A DNA stretch of 64,000 nt. It comes from Clostridiales bacterium (GTDB lineage: Bacteria > Bacillota > Clostridia > Christensenellales > Aristaeellaceae). The position numbers and the translations under genes are program-made. Every line of letters begins with the position of its first letter. The stretch's first letter is position 1. The stretch lies in the NCBI GenBank assembly GCA_004556155.1, contig SFIM01000004.1:1-64000 (forward strand), in the 5' to 3' direction. The notes beneath the pieces were generated by a model. It worked only from the letters and a program-made list of their open reading frames with translations, was not told the origin of the DNA and made no database searches. Of the stretch, positions 32,689 through 41,588 are shown piece by piece.

Positions 32689-33720
32689 ATGGCTTTCCGC
32701 AATTTAATGGACAGCGTTAAAAATTTCTTTGGCCCCAACAATTCTTTCTTCAACGGCCCCCGCGCCGAGGAGGAAGCGGCCTATAATCCCGCCCCGGCGG
32801 CCAGCGATTCGGGCTATTATGCCCAGCCGCAGCAGCAGGCCGCGCCCCAGCAGAGCGCGCAGCCCTATGCGCAGCCGGCCTATGATCCTCAGCCGCAGCA
32901 AAGCGCCTATCAGGCTTCTGCCTATCAGCAGCCCTACGCGCAGCCTGCCTATCAGCAAAACGCCTATCAGCAGCCTGCGTATCAGGCGCAGCCCTATCAG
33001 CAGCCGCAGCAGCCTGTCCAGCCGCAGATGCAGCAGCCCGCCTATTCCGCCTCTCCCCTGCAGCAGGGCTATCAGCCCCAGCAGCGCAATCGCCGCTCTG
33101 CCCAGCACGCGCAGCAGCCCCAGCAGCCCGAAGCTGAAAACGTAGTGCCCTTCCCTGGCATTGCGCAGCAGTCTCAGCAGGCGCAGCCCCAGCAGAGCGC
33201 GCCGGCCAAGCAGCTTTCCGCCTGCGTGGTCAACGCCCGCAGCATCGCCGATTGCCGCAACGCCATCGGCATCCTGCGCACGGGTGACTGCGTCATCGCG
33301 GTGATGGACAGCATTGCCGATCAGGCCGAGGTGCGCCGCTATGTCGATACGCTCAACGGCGCTTGCTTCTCCCTGGGCTGCACCATGACGCGGCTTTCCG
33401 CCCGCGTGGGCGTGTATCTGCTGGCTCCGGCCGGCATGCAGGTGTATACCGATCGCACCACCACCCAGATGAACGCACAATCCCGCGCCCCGCAGCGCGC
33501 CAATCCCGGCATGCAGCAGAGCGCTTTCCAATCCCCCTTCGCGCCGCAGCAGGGGCAGATGCCCTATGGTCAGGCCGCCTATCAGCAGCCGGTTAATCCC
33601 TTCACCCCGCCGCAGCCCGTATACGCGCAGCCTCAGCAGCCCGCTTTTTCGGAGCAGCAGCCCTCTCAGGGCTATGTACCCGATCATGAAGGCGCGGAGT
33701 ACAACAGCGCGGTCATATAA
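32689..33720 (+). CDS. sepF: Cell division protein SepF with Pro/Gln/Tyr-rich extensions
   Basis: The protein has 343 residues, more than twice the usual 150. The N-terminal amphipathic anchor (MAFRNLMDSVKNFFG) is followed by a Q/P/A/Y-rich linker (about 40-155, many AYQQP units). The conserved SepF core is at about 176-258 (CVVNARSIADCRNAIGILRTGDCVIAVMD, then FSLGCTMTRLSARVGVYLLAP). A second PQ-rich tail follows. SepF tethers FtsZ to the membrane and organises the septal ring. AGGAGG precedes the ATG. divIVA follows 81 bp later. Confidence 0.93.
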   Translation: MAFRNLMDSVKNFFGPNNSFFNGPRAEEEAAYNPAPAASDSGYYAQPQQQAAPQQSAQPYAQPAYDPQPQQSAYQASAYQQPYAQPAYQQNAYQQPAYQAQPYQQPQQPVQPQMQQPAYSASPLQQGYQPQQRNRRSAQHAQQPQQPEAENVVPFPGIAQQSQQAQPQQSAPAKQLSACVVNARSIADCRNAIGILRTGDCVIAVMDSIADQAEVRRYVDTLNGACFSLGCTMTRLSARVGVYLLAPAGMQVYTDRTTTQMNAQSRAPQRANPGMQQSAFQSPFAPQQGQMPYGQAAYQQPVNPFTPPQPVYAQPQQPAFSEQQPSQGYVPDHEGAEYNSAVI

Positions 33721-33801
33721 AAGCATCATCGGCCATCCGCAAAGATGGCCTGTTTCCTTATCAACGGAATATCATTGCAGCCACGAAAGGAGCCGTTTTC
33801 C

Positions 33802-34290
33802 ATGCCTATCACCGTCGCCATGATCGAAGAAAAGGAATTTAAGACCAAGGTTCGCGGCTATGACCCCGTAGAGGTAGACGAGTTTCTGGATGATATCTGC
33901 GACGAAATGATCGTCATGCAGGAGGAAATCTCCAATCTGCAGGCGCGCCTGGCGCAGGCCTCCCGCACGCAGATGTACGCCCAGCCCGCTCCCCAGCCGC
34001 AGCGCGACGCCAACGCCGAAGCTTCCGACAGCGCCCAGCGCCTGCTGGCCCGCGCGCAGAAGATGTACGATGACACCATCGCCGAGGCCAAGCGTGAGGC
34101 TGATTCCATCCTGGCCAACGCCAACGCCCAGGCGCAGAACGGCCAATCCGCCGCGCTGACGGCAGAATGCGACGCTCTGCGCAGGCAGGTGGAGGATCTG
34201 CGCGCCTCTGCGCGCTCCTACCGCGATAAGCTGCTGCAATTGCTGCAGCAGCAGCGTGAGCTGCTGGATCAGAACTCCGAGCTGTTCTAA
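33802..34290 (+). CDS. divIVA: DivIVA-domain protein
   Basis: The protein has 162 residues. The N-terminus (ITVAMIEEKEFKTKVRGYDPVEVDEFLDDICDEM) is the DivIVA membrane-curvature-sensing domain with the Gly-Tyr-Asp-Pro turn, followed by coiled coil interrupted by a PQ stretch and a helical C-terminal part. It marks division sites and poles and recruits partners. AAAGGAGCC precedes the ATG at 33802. Together with sepF upstream it forms the usual Firmicutes division pair. Confidence 0.92.
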   Translation: MPITVAMIEEKEFKTKVRGYDPVEVDEFLDDICDEMIVMQEEISNLQARLAQASRTQMYAQPAPQPQRDANAEASDSAQRLLARAQKMYDDTIAEAKREADSILANANAQAQNGQSAALTAECDALRRQVEDLRASARSYRDKLLQLLQQQRELLDQNSELF

Positions 34291-34305
34291 TCCGCCTGAT
34301 TACAT

Positions 34306-35184
34306 ATGGATACAAAGCTATACGGCGCACTGGAAGCGGGCGGCACCAAAATGGTGCTGGGCATTGCGGATGCGGATGGCCGCATCCTGCGCTCCCACTC
34401 CCTGCCCACGCGCACGCCCAATGAAACCGTACCGGAGATGATCGCCTTTTTCTCCCAGCATGCCATCTGCGCGCTGGGCGTGGCCACCTTCGGCCCGGCG
34501 CAGGTGCATGCCGATTCGCCCGAGTACGGCGCCATCCTGCACACGCCCAAGCTGGCTTGGCAGGGCTATCCCCTATGCCAGACGCTAAGCCGTGCGCTAA
34601 ACGTGCCCTTTGCCTGCGATACCGATGTAAACGCCGCCGCGTTGGCTGAGGTTCGCCTGGGCGCAGCCCGCGGTCTGCATAGCTGCCTGTACATGACGAT
34701 AGGCACGGGTATTGGCGGCGGGCTATATTGCGAAGATCGCCTGGTGCACGGTATGCTGCATCCCGAATGGGGGCATATGCTGCTGGTTCCGCGCGCGGAC
34801 GATCCCACGCCGGAGGGCTTTTGCCCCTTCCATCAGCACTGCGCTGAAGGGCTGGCCGCCGGGCCTGCCATGGAAAAGCGTTGGGGCGTATCTGCCCGCG
34901 ATTTGCCCGCGGATCACCCGGCCTTCGATCTGGAAGCCTATTATCTGGCGCAGGTGTGCGTAAACGCGCTGATGACTGTATCGCCCGAGCGCATTTTGCT
35001 GGGCGGTGGCGTAATGCAGCGCGAGGGTCTGCTACCCCGCGTGCGGCAATATGTGCGCCAGCTGCAAAACGGCTATATCACAGCCCCGGAGCTGAACGAT
35101 CTGGACGCCTACATTCAAACCCCTGCGCTTTATCCGCTTAGCGGTCTGGTTGGCGCGGCGCTGCTGGCGCTATCCGCCCGCTGA
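34306..35184 (+). CDS. ROK-family fructokinase
   Basis: The protein has 292 residues. ATP-binding start (LYGALEAGGTKMVLGIAD), ROK sugar-binding region (DTDVNAAALAEVRLGAARG, then TIGTGIGGGLYCEDRLVHG) and the zinc site of the fructokinase branch (HPEWGHMLLVPR, CPFHQHCAEGLAAGPA) are all visible. It phosphorylates fructose, possibly mannose, in the cytoplasm. It begins 15 bp after divIVA, with no strong ribosome site, and is followed by mscS; the group is probably one transcript but functionally mixed. Confidence 0.9.
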   Translation: MDTKLYGALEAGGTKMVLGIADADGRILRSHSLPTRTPNETVPEMIAFFSQHAICALGVATFGPAQVHADSPEYGAILHTPKLAWQGYPLCQTLSRALNVPFACDTDVNAAALAEVRLGAARGLHSCLYMTIGTGIGGGLYCEDRLVHGMLHPEWGHMLLVPRADDPTPEGFCPFHQHCAEGLAAGPAMEKRWGVSARDLPADHPAFDLEAYYLAQVCVNALMTVSPERILLGGGVMQREGLLPRVRQYVRQLQNGYITAPELNDLDAYIQTPALYPLSGLVGAALLALSAR

Positions 35185-35205
35185 TTGACAAAAGGAGCGT
35201 TCGCC

Positions 35206-36054
35206 ATGCAGCCCACCGCTTCTCCCGCGCCTGATGTTTCCATCAGTCAGGATCTGCGGCACGCGGCCAGCGTGCTGTCCAAATTTTACGAAGAACTGCC
35301 GGTGATACTCACGCGCCTGCTTACGGCCGGCGCGGCGATTATCATCGGTCTTTTGCTGCTGCGGTTATTCCGCCGCCTGCTCAACAAGCACCTGCGCTAT
35401 CGTCCCGGCACCACGCGCCGCACCATGCAGCAGGTGGAAACGCTGCGGTCGCTGATTGGCAGCGTGATGAGCTATCTGATGTACTTTTTCATCGCGCTGG
35501 TGGTGCTGCGCATCTTCGGGGTGGATTTGGCCTCGCTCCTGGCCGTGGCCGGCATCGGCAGCATTGCCCTGGGCTTTGGCGCGCAATCGCTGGTGAAGGA
35601 TATCATCAGCGGCATGTTCCTATGGATGGAGGGCAACATCACCGTGGGCGACATTGTGACGCTGGCCAACTGCACTGGCAAGGTGGAGGCCATGTCGCTG
35701 CGCACCACCACCCTGCGCGGCACAGATGGCACGCTGTACGCCATCCCCAACGGCGATATCCGCACCGTAGCCTGCCGTTCCCGCGGGGCAATCGTGGCGC
35801 AGGTGAATATCACCGTAGCCGTGGGGCAGGATATGATGCGCGCGCAGCAGGCCATCACGGAGGAATGCGCGCTGCTGGCCGCGCGGCTGGGGCTTGCCCA
35901 CACGCCCACCCTGTACCCCGCCATCGCAGGCGACGCGCTGCGCGTCACCATGCGCGTGGAGTGCCCCTGCGAGCCCGATGAATGCTGGGCGCTGGAGCGG
36001 GAAATCCGCCTGAGCCTGTATGAACGGCTGCGCAAGGAAGAAATCAAAACCTGA
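35206..36054 (+). CDS. Small-conductance mechanosensitive channel (MscS family)
   Basis: The protein has 282 residues. Hydrophobic helices lie at about 35-58 and 80-105, and the pore helix with the family pattern VDLASLLAVAGIGSIALGFGAQSLVKDIISG is at about 108-138. The beta domain (EGNITVGDIVTLANCTGKVEAMSLRTTTLRGTDG, then IPNGDI) and the C-terminal alpha/beta domain follow. It releases solutes on osmotic downshock. AAAGGAGCG precedes the ATG at 35206. Last gene before a bidirectional terminator. Confidence 0.93.
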   Translation: MQPTASPAPDVSISQDLRHAASVLSKFYEELPVILTRLLTAGAAIIIGLLLLRLFRRLLNKHLRYRPGTTRRTMQQVETLRSLIGSVMSYLMYFFIALVVLRIFGVDLASLLAVAGIGSIALGFGAQSLVKDIISGMFLWMEGNITVGDIVTLANCTGKVEAMSLRTTTLRGTDGTLYAIPNGDIRTVACRSRGAIVAQVNITVAVGQDMMRAQQAITEECALLAARLGLAHTPTLYPAIAGDALRVTMRVECPCEPDECWALEREIRLSLYERLRKEEIKT

Positions 36055-36073
36055 CGCTGATTGAACAATACAA

Positions 36074-36111
36074 AAAACGGCTGGCTGGAGCAATCTCCAA
36101 TCAGCCGTTTT
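36074..36111. terminator. Bidirectional Rho-independent terminator
   Basis: Arms AAAACGGCTG (36074-36083) and CAGCCGTTTT (36102-36111) separate the converging mscS and glycerophosphodiesterase genes. Confidence 0.8.
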
Positions 36112-36122
36112 CTTTTACGTTC

Positions 36123-36890
36123 TTATAGCCGTCCGGCGGCGCGCAGATAAGCCCGCGGGTCGTTGCACAGCGGCAGGGTGGTTTGATAGTGCATCGCGCG
36201 GGCAACCTGCTCAGGCGTATCCGCTGGGGTGCAAATTACGGTAATATCATGATCGTGGCATATCTGCACATGGGTATCGTCCAACATGTTATAGGGAATG
36301 CAGATACCCCACAGCTCACTCAGCGTGCCTTTCGGGCCGGGATGAAAATTGACCTGCCAGGGATAATCGTGCGGCGCGCCGATCACCCGGCGGCCAACGC
36401 GCTCAGTCAGGTAGGATACGATATCGCAGTCCACGCAGTTGAACACGCAGCGATCCATCATGCCCATCTGCTCAATCAGCGGCAGCGCCGCCTTGACCGT
36501 ATCCAGCGTGTAATCGTACACTTTGAAGTCGATATCGATCAAAACATCCGGATAATCGCGCATATAGCTTAAAAACTGCTCCAGCGTAGGCAGATGCAGT
36601 CCCTCGTACACAATGCCGCGATGGATGCCGAAATCCAGCTGTTTGAGCTCCTTGAGGGTGTAATTATGGATATTGCCCGTGCCGTTGGAGCAGCGCTCCA
36701 GGTGGTTATCATGGGCGATTACCGGCACGCCGTCGCGCGACAGATACACATCCACCTCCACCAGATCCACGCCCAGGGCAATGCCCTCCTGCACAGCCAG
36801 CAGCGTGTTTTCAGGATAACGCTCGGAATAGCCGCGGTGCGCGCCGATAAACAGCCCATCCCGACGCAGCAATCTTTCCAGCTTTGTCAT
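36123..36890 (-). CDS. Glycerophosphodiester phosphodiesterase
   Basis: The protein has 255 residues, a GDPD-family TIM barrel. Catalytic motifs: GAHRGYSERYPENT (His-Arg, Glu) near residue 17, VDLVEVDVYLSRDGVPVIAHD (metal Glu/Asp and second His) near 40-60, and DVLIDIDFKVYD. It hydrolyses glycerophosphodiesters or similar lipid or teichoic-acid parts to glycerol-3-phosphate. No signal peptide, so cytoplasmic. Last gene of the lplABC-like operon on the minus strand, 18 bp after the isomerase gene, so the imported substrate may carry glycerophosphate. Confidence 0.9.
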   Translation of the reverse strand: MTKLERLLRRDGLFIGAHRGYSERYPENTLLAVQEGIALGVDLVEVDVYLSRDGVPVIAHDNHLERCSNGTGNIHNYTLKELKQLDFGIHRGIVYEGLHLPTLEQFLSYMRDYPDVLIDIDFKVYDYTLDTVKAALPLIEQMGMMDRCVFNCVDCDIVSYLTERVGRRVIGAPHDYPWQVNFHPGPKGTLSELWGICIPYNMLDDTHVQICHDHDITVICTPADTPEQVARAMHYQTTLPLCNDPRAYLRAAGRL

Positions 36891-36908
36891 AAGCAGTGCC
36901 TTCTTTCC

Positions 36909-37811
36909 TTACGCCAGCGCGTTATAGCGCCGCAGCAGATATTGACCGATTTCAAATGCCGTGCGGCACAGTTGAGGGTACAGTTCTTCCGGCGCGCGGC
37001 GCGTAGCATTCTGGATTTCAAAGGTGAAATCGCCCGCGTAATCCACCGCGCGCAGGCCCAGCAGCACGTCATCCCATTTAAGGGTGCCATGGAAGGGCAG
37101 CAGGTGCAGATCATCCATGCGGTTATTATCGTGGATATGCAGGGCAATCAGGCGCTTGCCGTACAGCTTGATGGTATTGTACAGGTTTTCGCCCATGTAA
37201 TGCGCATGACCCACATCCAGGCAGATCTGCACATTTTCCATGTCGATTGCATCCACCAGATCCACCAGCTCCTCCGCATGGGTGCAGTAGCGCCAATACA
37301 CGCTGCCGTCCATCCTGCGATTGCTAAGCATATTCTCCACCGCGATGCGCAGGCCATACTTGCCGGCCATGTCGCCCGCACGGCGCAGATATTCCACATT
37401 GGCGCGGCGGCAGGCGTCGATATTCTGCAGTTCGCGTGAGCCCGGCGCTTCATAGGGATGATAGATAATGGTATCGATGCCCAGCATCACGCAGGCCTGC
37501 ATGATGCGCTCGGTCATCTGATGCAGCCAGGCCGTGTGATCGTCCTGGGCGAAGTAATCATACATCGAACCGTGCGCCTGATTGAACGCGATGCCCAGCT
37601 TGTCCGCCTCGTTGCGCTGGGCTCCAATCCATCCCTGCCATTCCGAGGTGGTAAAGGGATTTTCGCCGCGCACGGTATCCTGATTGCTGAATGCCGTAGC
37701 GCACCAGTCCAACACCTGAAAGCCCGCCGCGCCCAGGGTGCGGATGGTATCCAGGCTATGCTCCGCGCGCTGCACATGATAAAGCATGTTGGTAGAAGTG
37801 GAAAGCCGCAT
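36909..37811 (-). CDS. Sugar phosphate isomerase/epimerase (xylose isomerase-like TIM barrel)
   Basis: The protein has 300 residues. It matches the AP-endonuclease-2/xylose-isomerase-like barrel: AFNQAHGSMYDYF, IIYHPYEAPGS, RIAVENML, VQICLDVGHAHYMGEN, LIALHIHDNNRMDDLHLLPFHGTLKWDDVL and DFTFEIQNA, with the conserved Glu, Asp-His, His and Glu metal ligands. The sugar is not known. It lies 22 bp behind the second permease gene and ahead of the phosphodiesterase gene, so it probably processes what the transporter brings in. Confidence 0.85.
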   Translation of the reverse strand: MRLSTSTNMLYHVQRAEHSLDTIRTLGAAGFQVLDWCATAFSNQDTVRGENPFTTSEWQGWIGAQRNEADKLGIAFNQAHGSMYDYFAQDDHTAWLHQMTERIMQACVMLGIDTIIYHPYEAPGSRELQNIDACRRANVEYLRRAGDMAGKYGLRIAVENMLSNRRMDGSVYWRYCTHAEELVDLVDAIDMENVQICLDVGHAHYMGENLYNTIKLYGKRLIALHIHDNNRMDDLHLLPFHGTLKWDDVLLGLRAVDYAGDFTFEIQNATRRAPEELYPQLCRTAFEIGQYLLRRYNALA

Positions 37812-37833
37812 GTTCGGTTCCTTTCCGGGCGAA

Positions 37834-38718
37834 TCAGCCTTTGACCGAGCCGACCATTACGCCCTTGACAAAGTACTTTTGAATGAAGGGGTACACGCAC
37901 AGAATGGGCAGGGTGGTAACGACGATGGAAGCGCACTTGAGGGTATGCGAGGTGGGGGCCTGCTGCACATCGTCGATGGTCACGCCCATATCCTCCAGCG
38001 CTGCAGTGGCCGAAATGATGATGGTGCGCATCACGTTCTGCACAGGCACAAGCTTGGCGTCCGTCAGGTACATCACGCCGGGGAACCACGCATTCCAGAA
38101 GGAAACAGCGTAGAACATGGCGATGGTGGCGATGGATGGCAGGCTCAGCGGCAGGATCACGCGGATCAGGATGGTAAACTGATTGGCGCCGTCCAGATAC
38201 GCGGCCTCCTCCAATGCGTCCGGAATGGCATAGAAGAAGTTGCGCATGATCAGCATGTTCCAGGTGTTGCAGATATAGGGCAGCACCAGCGCCCAGCGGC
38301 TGTTGAGCAGGCCCAATTCCTTCACCAGAATGTAGTTGGGCACCATGCCGCCGGAGAACAGCATGGTAAAGAACACCATGCCCAGGATGCCGTTGCGGCC
38401 GCGCAGCTCGCGCTTGCTGAGGGGGTAGGCCAGGGTAATCGTCAGGAACATGCTCAGCGCCGTGCCCACGATGACCACAAACAGCGTGTTGGCATAACCA
38501 GTATACAGCTTATCGGTCTTAAAAAGAATACCGTAAGCCGAAGTATCCCAAACCTCCGGCCAGAGGATGAACTGGCCGCGCCGGGCAATCTCCGACGCGC
38601 TGACAAAGGAGGTGATCAGCACGCTCAGCAGCGGCACAATGGTGACCACCGCCAGCAGGCCCAGCAGGATATACGATACGATAATAAAGATTCTTTCGCT
38701 TCTCGTGACGTTTTTCAT
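37834..38718 (-). CDS. Carbohydrate ABC transporter permease (LplC-like)
   Basis: The protein has 294 residues with six predicted membrane helices. The EAA loop is LEEAAYLDGANQFTILIRVILPLSLPS at about residue 190. KYFVKGVMVGSVKG at the C-terminus is typical of LplC/YtcP permeases of oligosaccharide importers. It pairs with the LplB-like protein encoded 3 bp upstream. No ATPase gene is in the operon, as usual for this family, which borrows an MsmX-type ATPase. Confidence 0.92.
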   Translation of the reverse strand: MKNVTRSERIFIIVSYILLGLLAVVTIVPLLSVLITSFVSASEIARRGQFILWPEVWDTSAYGILFKTDKLYTGYANTLFVVIVGTALSMFLTITLAYPLSKRELRGRNGILGMVFFTMLFSGGMVPNYILVKELGLLNSRWALVLPYICNTWNMLIMRNFFYAIPDALEEAAYLDGANQFTILIRVILPLSLPSIATIAMFYAVSFWNAWFPGVMYLTDAKLVPVQNVMRTIIISATAALEDMGVTIDDVQQAPTSHTLKCASIVVTTLPILCVYPFIQKYFVKGVMVGSVKG

Positions 38719-38721
38719 AGC

Positions 38722-39666
38722 TTACCAGATCCCCTCCTGCCCCATTTTCTTGGCGACAAAGTTGGAGCCAAGCACCATCACCAGCGCGACGACGGATTTG
38801 AACACGTTGACGGCCGTTGAATAGGAATAGTTCAGGCTGACCAGGCCCTCGCGGTAAACATAGGTATCGATGATGTCGCCGGTCTCATACACGGCGGAGG
38901 AATACAGCAGGAATACCTGCTCAAAGCCGGCGTTAAGCAATTCGCCGCAGCGCAAAATGAACATCAGCGAGATGATCGGCGCAATTGCCGGCAGCGTTAC
39001 ATGCAGAATCTTATGGTGCCAGTTGGCGCCATCCACAGTCGCGGCCTCGTAAAGCTCAGGGTCGATGCCCGTCATGGCCGCCAGGTATACGATGGAGTTC
39101 CAGCCAATGGTCTTCCACAGCTCGGTAATCACCAGCACCCCCTGGAAGTACTCGTTGCGGCCGATAAAGAAAATCGGCTCTCCGCCAAAGGCCTTGATGA
39201 TCATGTTGATCAGGCCGCCGTCCACGCTGGTAACGGTGCGCACAATGCTGCATACCACCACGGTGGACAGGAAATGCGGCAGATAAGAAACGGTCTGAAT
39301 CGACTTTTTGTAGATTTTTCCGGGAATCGCGTTCAGCAGAATCGCCAGCAGGATGGACGAGGGGAAGCATACCACCAGCTTTTTCAGGCTGATGAGCAGG
39401 CTGTTGCGGATCAGGCGCCAGGCGTAAATGGACTTAAAGAACCGGCGGAACCAGTATAGCCCCACCCACTTGCTGTTGAACATGCCTTTCAGCCCGCTGA
39501 AGGGCTGATACTTTTCAAAGGCAATCACAATGCCGAACATCGGCGCGTACTTGAATAGCACATACCACAGAACGCCCGGGATGAGCATCAAATACAGCAG
39601 CTTGTATTTATTAAAGGATTTCCGCCAGGTCAGGCGGTCGTTTATCGCTTTTGTTTTTCGGGCCAA
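38722..39666 (-). CDS. Carbohydrate ABC transporter permease (LplB-like)
   Basis: The protein has 314 residues with six membrane helices. Start (LLYLMLIPGVLWYVLFKYAPMFGIVIAFEKYQPF) and EAA loop (YEAATVDGANWHHKILHVTLPAI, about 205) are typical of LplB/YteP permeases. GGAGG lies ahead of its start at 39666. It follows the binding-protein gene after a 101-bp gap with a hairpin. Confidence 0.92.
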   Translation of the reverse strand: MARKTKAINDRLTWRKSFNKYKLLYLMLIPGVLWYVLFKYAPMFGIVIAFEKYQPFSGLKGMFNSKWVGLYWFRRFFKSIYAWRLIRNSLLISLKKLVVCFPSSILLAILLNAIPGKIYKKSIQTVSYLPHFLSTVVVCSIVRTVTSVDGGLINMIIKAFGGEPIFFIGRNEYFQGVLVITELWKTIGWNSIVYLAAMTGIDPELYEAATVDGANWHHKILHVTLPAIAPIISLMFILRCGELLNAGFEQVFLLYSSAVYETGDIIDTYVYREGLVSLNYSYSTAVNVFKSVVALVMVLGSNFVAKKMGQEGIW

Positions 39667-39726
39667 GGCGTGGGCCTCCTTTCGGGTATGCGCCGGGAGA
39701 CGGCGATGCGGGGCGAATAAAGGCCG

Positions 39727-39752
39727 GGGGAGGGAAATCGCTTTCCCTCCCC
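39727..39752 (-). other. Intra-operon hairpin between binding-protein and permease genes
   Basis: A perfect 11-bp stem (39727-39737 with 39742-39752) lies just after the binding-protein stop and before lplB-like. T residues follow on the minus strand, so partial termination is plausible and would keep binding protein in excess. Confidence 0.7.
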
Positions 39753-39767
39753 GCGGGATGGACGGGA

Positions 39768-41303
39768 TTAATCCAGGCCCTTCGCGTGCTTATACTGGCG
39801 GGTCAGCTCTTCGCAGTATTCCTGCATGCCGATGCCGTACAGCTCCTGAACGAACTTATCCCAGTTTTCCTTGGTCAGTTCCTTCTGGCCGTTGAAGAAG
39901 CTCATGATATCCTCTTCCACCTTGGTCTGGATATCGTTGTAGCTCATCACGTTTTCAGCCATTTCCGTGGTGTTGTAGTTGATGTTCAGGTCGAAAGGCG
40001 CCTTGGCGGCGAAGGTATCGCCCTGATGGCGGATCCATTCGTTCTGCATGTTCTGCACGCCGTCCGCATCGTACATGACACAATCAGATTCCATCGGCAG
40101 ACCAATGGAGTACCAGAAGTCCTTGGAATACTTGGGATAACCGGCAGCTTCGTAATCCAGATCCTTCACGATATGCAGGGTCTTGGCTTCCTCGCCGTAG
40201 TTTTCCACATCATAATCCCAGTAGATGCCCTGCGGGCCCTTCTGCGCGCTGTAGTTGTTCGCCCAGTCGGAGAACAGGAACTCCAGCACCTTCAGATAGG
40301 CGCGGATGGTTTCATCGGAGGATTTGGCGTTGAACAGCATCGCGCCGCTGGCTGCCTTGATCTGGGTTTCGCACAGCTCGCCGTTGCGGGTCATGCCGTT
40401 GACGGAGGCCCACCACTTTGCTTCGGGCACGTTGGCGCGCAGGTTGATATACTGGTTGCACAGGTCGGTGGAGTAGGCGGCGGAAGCGGCCACGCGGCCG
40501 GAGGCCAGATACTGCTTTACAGTGTTGGTATCCCAGGAGTAGTTTTCCTTATGGATGATGCCGTCAGCGTACCACTGATGCATTTTCTCCAGGAAATCAT
40601 AGTAGCCTTCCTGCAGATAGTAGGGTTTGACGAGGCCGTCGGTCTCGTCCAGCCAGTTGGAGTAGCCATGCTTGGTGAAGCCGCCCAGGAAATGATATTC
40701 CATGGTGGTCATGTTGCCGCGGGTGATCAGGGCGATGGTTTCGCCATTGCCGAAGGGATCGGCTTCCTTGACGGCGTACAGATACTTTTCAAATTCTTCA
40801 AAGGTGGTCGGATAGGTTTCCTCGGTATAGCCCAGCTGCTTGAGGAAATCCTCACGGATGAAGGTCTGATAGAACACGCGGTTGCAGTTGCGCGGCAGGC
40901 CCCATACGTTGCCTTCGCTGTCGGTTACGGTAGCCAGACCGCCAAAGTTTTCCCAGTTCTTCATGGTGTTGGGGATATCAGCCAGATATTCATTCATCGT
41001 GCGGATCATGCCGTATTCGCTGTACTGCATCCAGTCGCCCCACCACACATCGATGGTCGTATCGCCAGTCAGCAGCGCGTTCTGCTTTTCGGTGTTGTTG
41101 GTGCCGTCCAAGGTGATCTGGTTGATCAGCACGCCGGTGTTCTCCAGGATCCAATCCTGCACCAGCTTGTAGCCTTCATTAGAAGAGTTGGTGGCGGACT
41201 CGGGGCCGATGACGGTCACGGTGATGGGTTCGTCAGCGATGGCGAGGGGCGCCATAGCGCACAGCAGCGCCAGCGCCAGCGCGAGAGCAAGCAGCTTTTT
41301 CAT
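39768..41303 (-). CDS. Extracellular sugar-binding protein of an LplA-like ABC importer
   Basis: The protein has 511 residues. The signal peptide (MKKLLALALALALLCAMAP, cut after AIA) has no lipobox cysteine. ITVTVIGPESATNSSN and GDTTIDVWWGDWMQYSEYGMIRTMNEYLADIP fit large family-1-type oligosaccharide-binding proteins of the LplA/YtcQ kind. The start at 41303 has AAGGAGGC. It is the first gene of the importer operon, with a promoter near 41452-41481. The sugar is unknown. Confidence 0.9.
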   Translation of the reverse strand: MKKLLALALALALLCAMAPLAIADEPITVTVIGPESATNSSNEGYKLVQDWILENTGVLINQITLDGTNNTEKQNALLTGDTTIDVWWGDWMQYSEYGMIRTMNEYLADIPNTMKNWENFGGLATVTDSEGNVWGLPRNCNRVFYQTFIREDFLKQLGYTEETYPTTFEEFEKYLYAVKEADPFGNGETIALITRGNMTTMEYHFLGGFTKHGYSNWLDETDGLVKPYYLQEGYYDFLEKMHQWYADGIIHKENYSWDTNTVKQYLASGRVAASAAYSTDLCNQYINLRANVPEAKWWASVNGMTRNGELCETQIKAASGAMLFNAKSSDETIRAYLKVLEFLFSDWANNYSAQKGPQGIYWDYDVENYGEEAKTLHIVKDLDYEAAGYPKYSKDFWYSIGLPMESDCVMYDADGVQNMQNEWIRHQGDTFAAKAPFDLNINYNTTEMAENVMSYNDIQTKVEEDIMSFFNGQKELTKENWDKFVQELYGIGMQEYCEELTRQYKHAKGLD

Positions 41304-41451
41304 CTGATAAAAGCCTCCTTCTTTTTTTGCATCATACAGATGCATTTGCTGTTTTCAGCCTACTTGATTTTCTTCATCGCGGCAAGACAAAAAATCGGAC
41401 ATTTCAACGCAATTTTGCAGTTTTTGTTTGTTTTGTCTCTGTATGTGCCAT

Positions 41452-41481
41452 TTTATACATCAAATTTTTTATTCTGGTCAA
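41452..41481 (-). promoter_or_regulatory. Putative promoter of the lplA-like operon
   Basis: On the minus strand TTGACC (41481-41476) is 18 bp from TATAAA (41457-41452), about 150 bp before the binding-protein start. The spacing is one longer than ideal. Confidence 0.55.
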
Positions 41482-41537
41482 CACATTTCCGTTTTTTCGG
41501 ATAAAAAAGGCAAAAACCAGGCGCTTCAAAGCAAAAG

Positions 41538-41558
41538 CCTTCTCCCTGTGAGAGAAGG
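41538..41558 (-). terminator. Terminator after the AraC-type regulator gene
   Basis: CCTTCTC/GAGAAGG arms (41538-41544 with 41552-41558) are followed on the minus strand by CTTTTGCTTT, 31 bp past the regulator's stop. T runs on both sides. Confidence 0.6.
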
Positions 41559-41588
41559 TCTTTTTGCTCGTTATCGCGTAGGGCGCGC

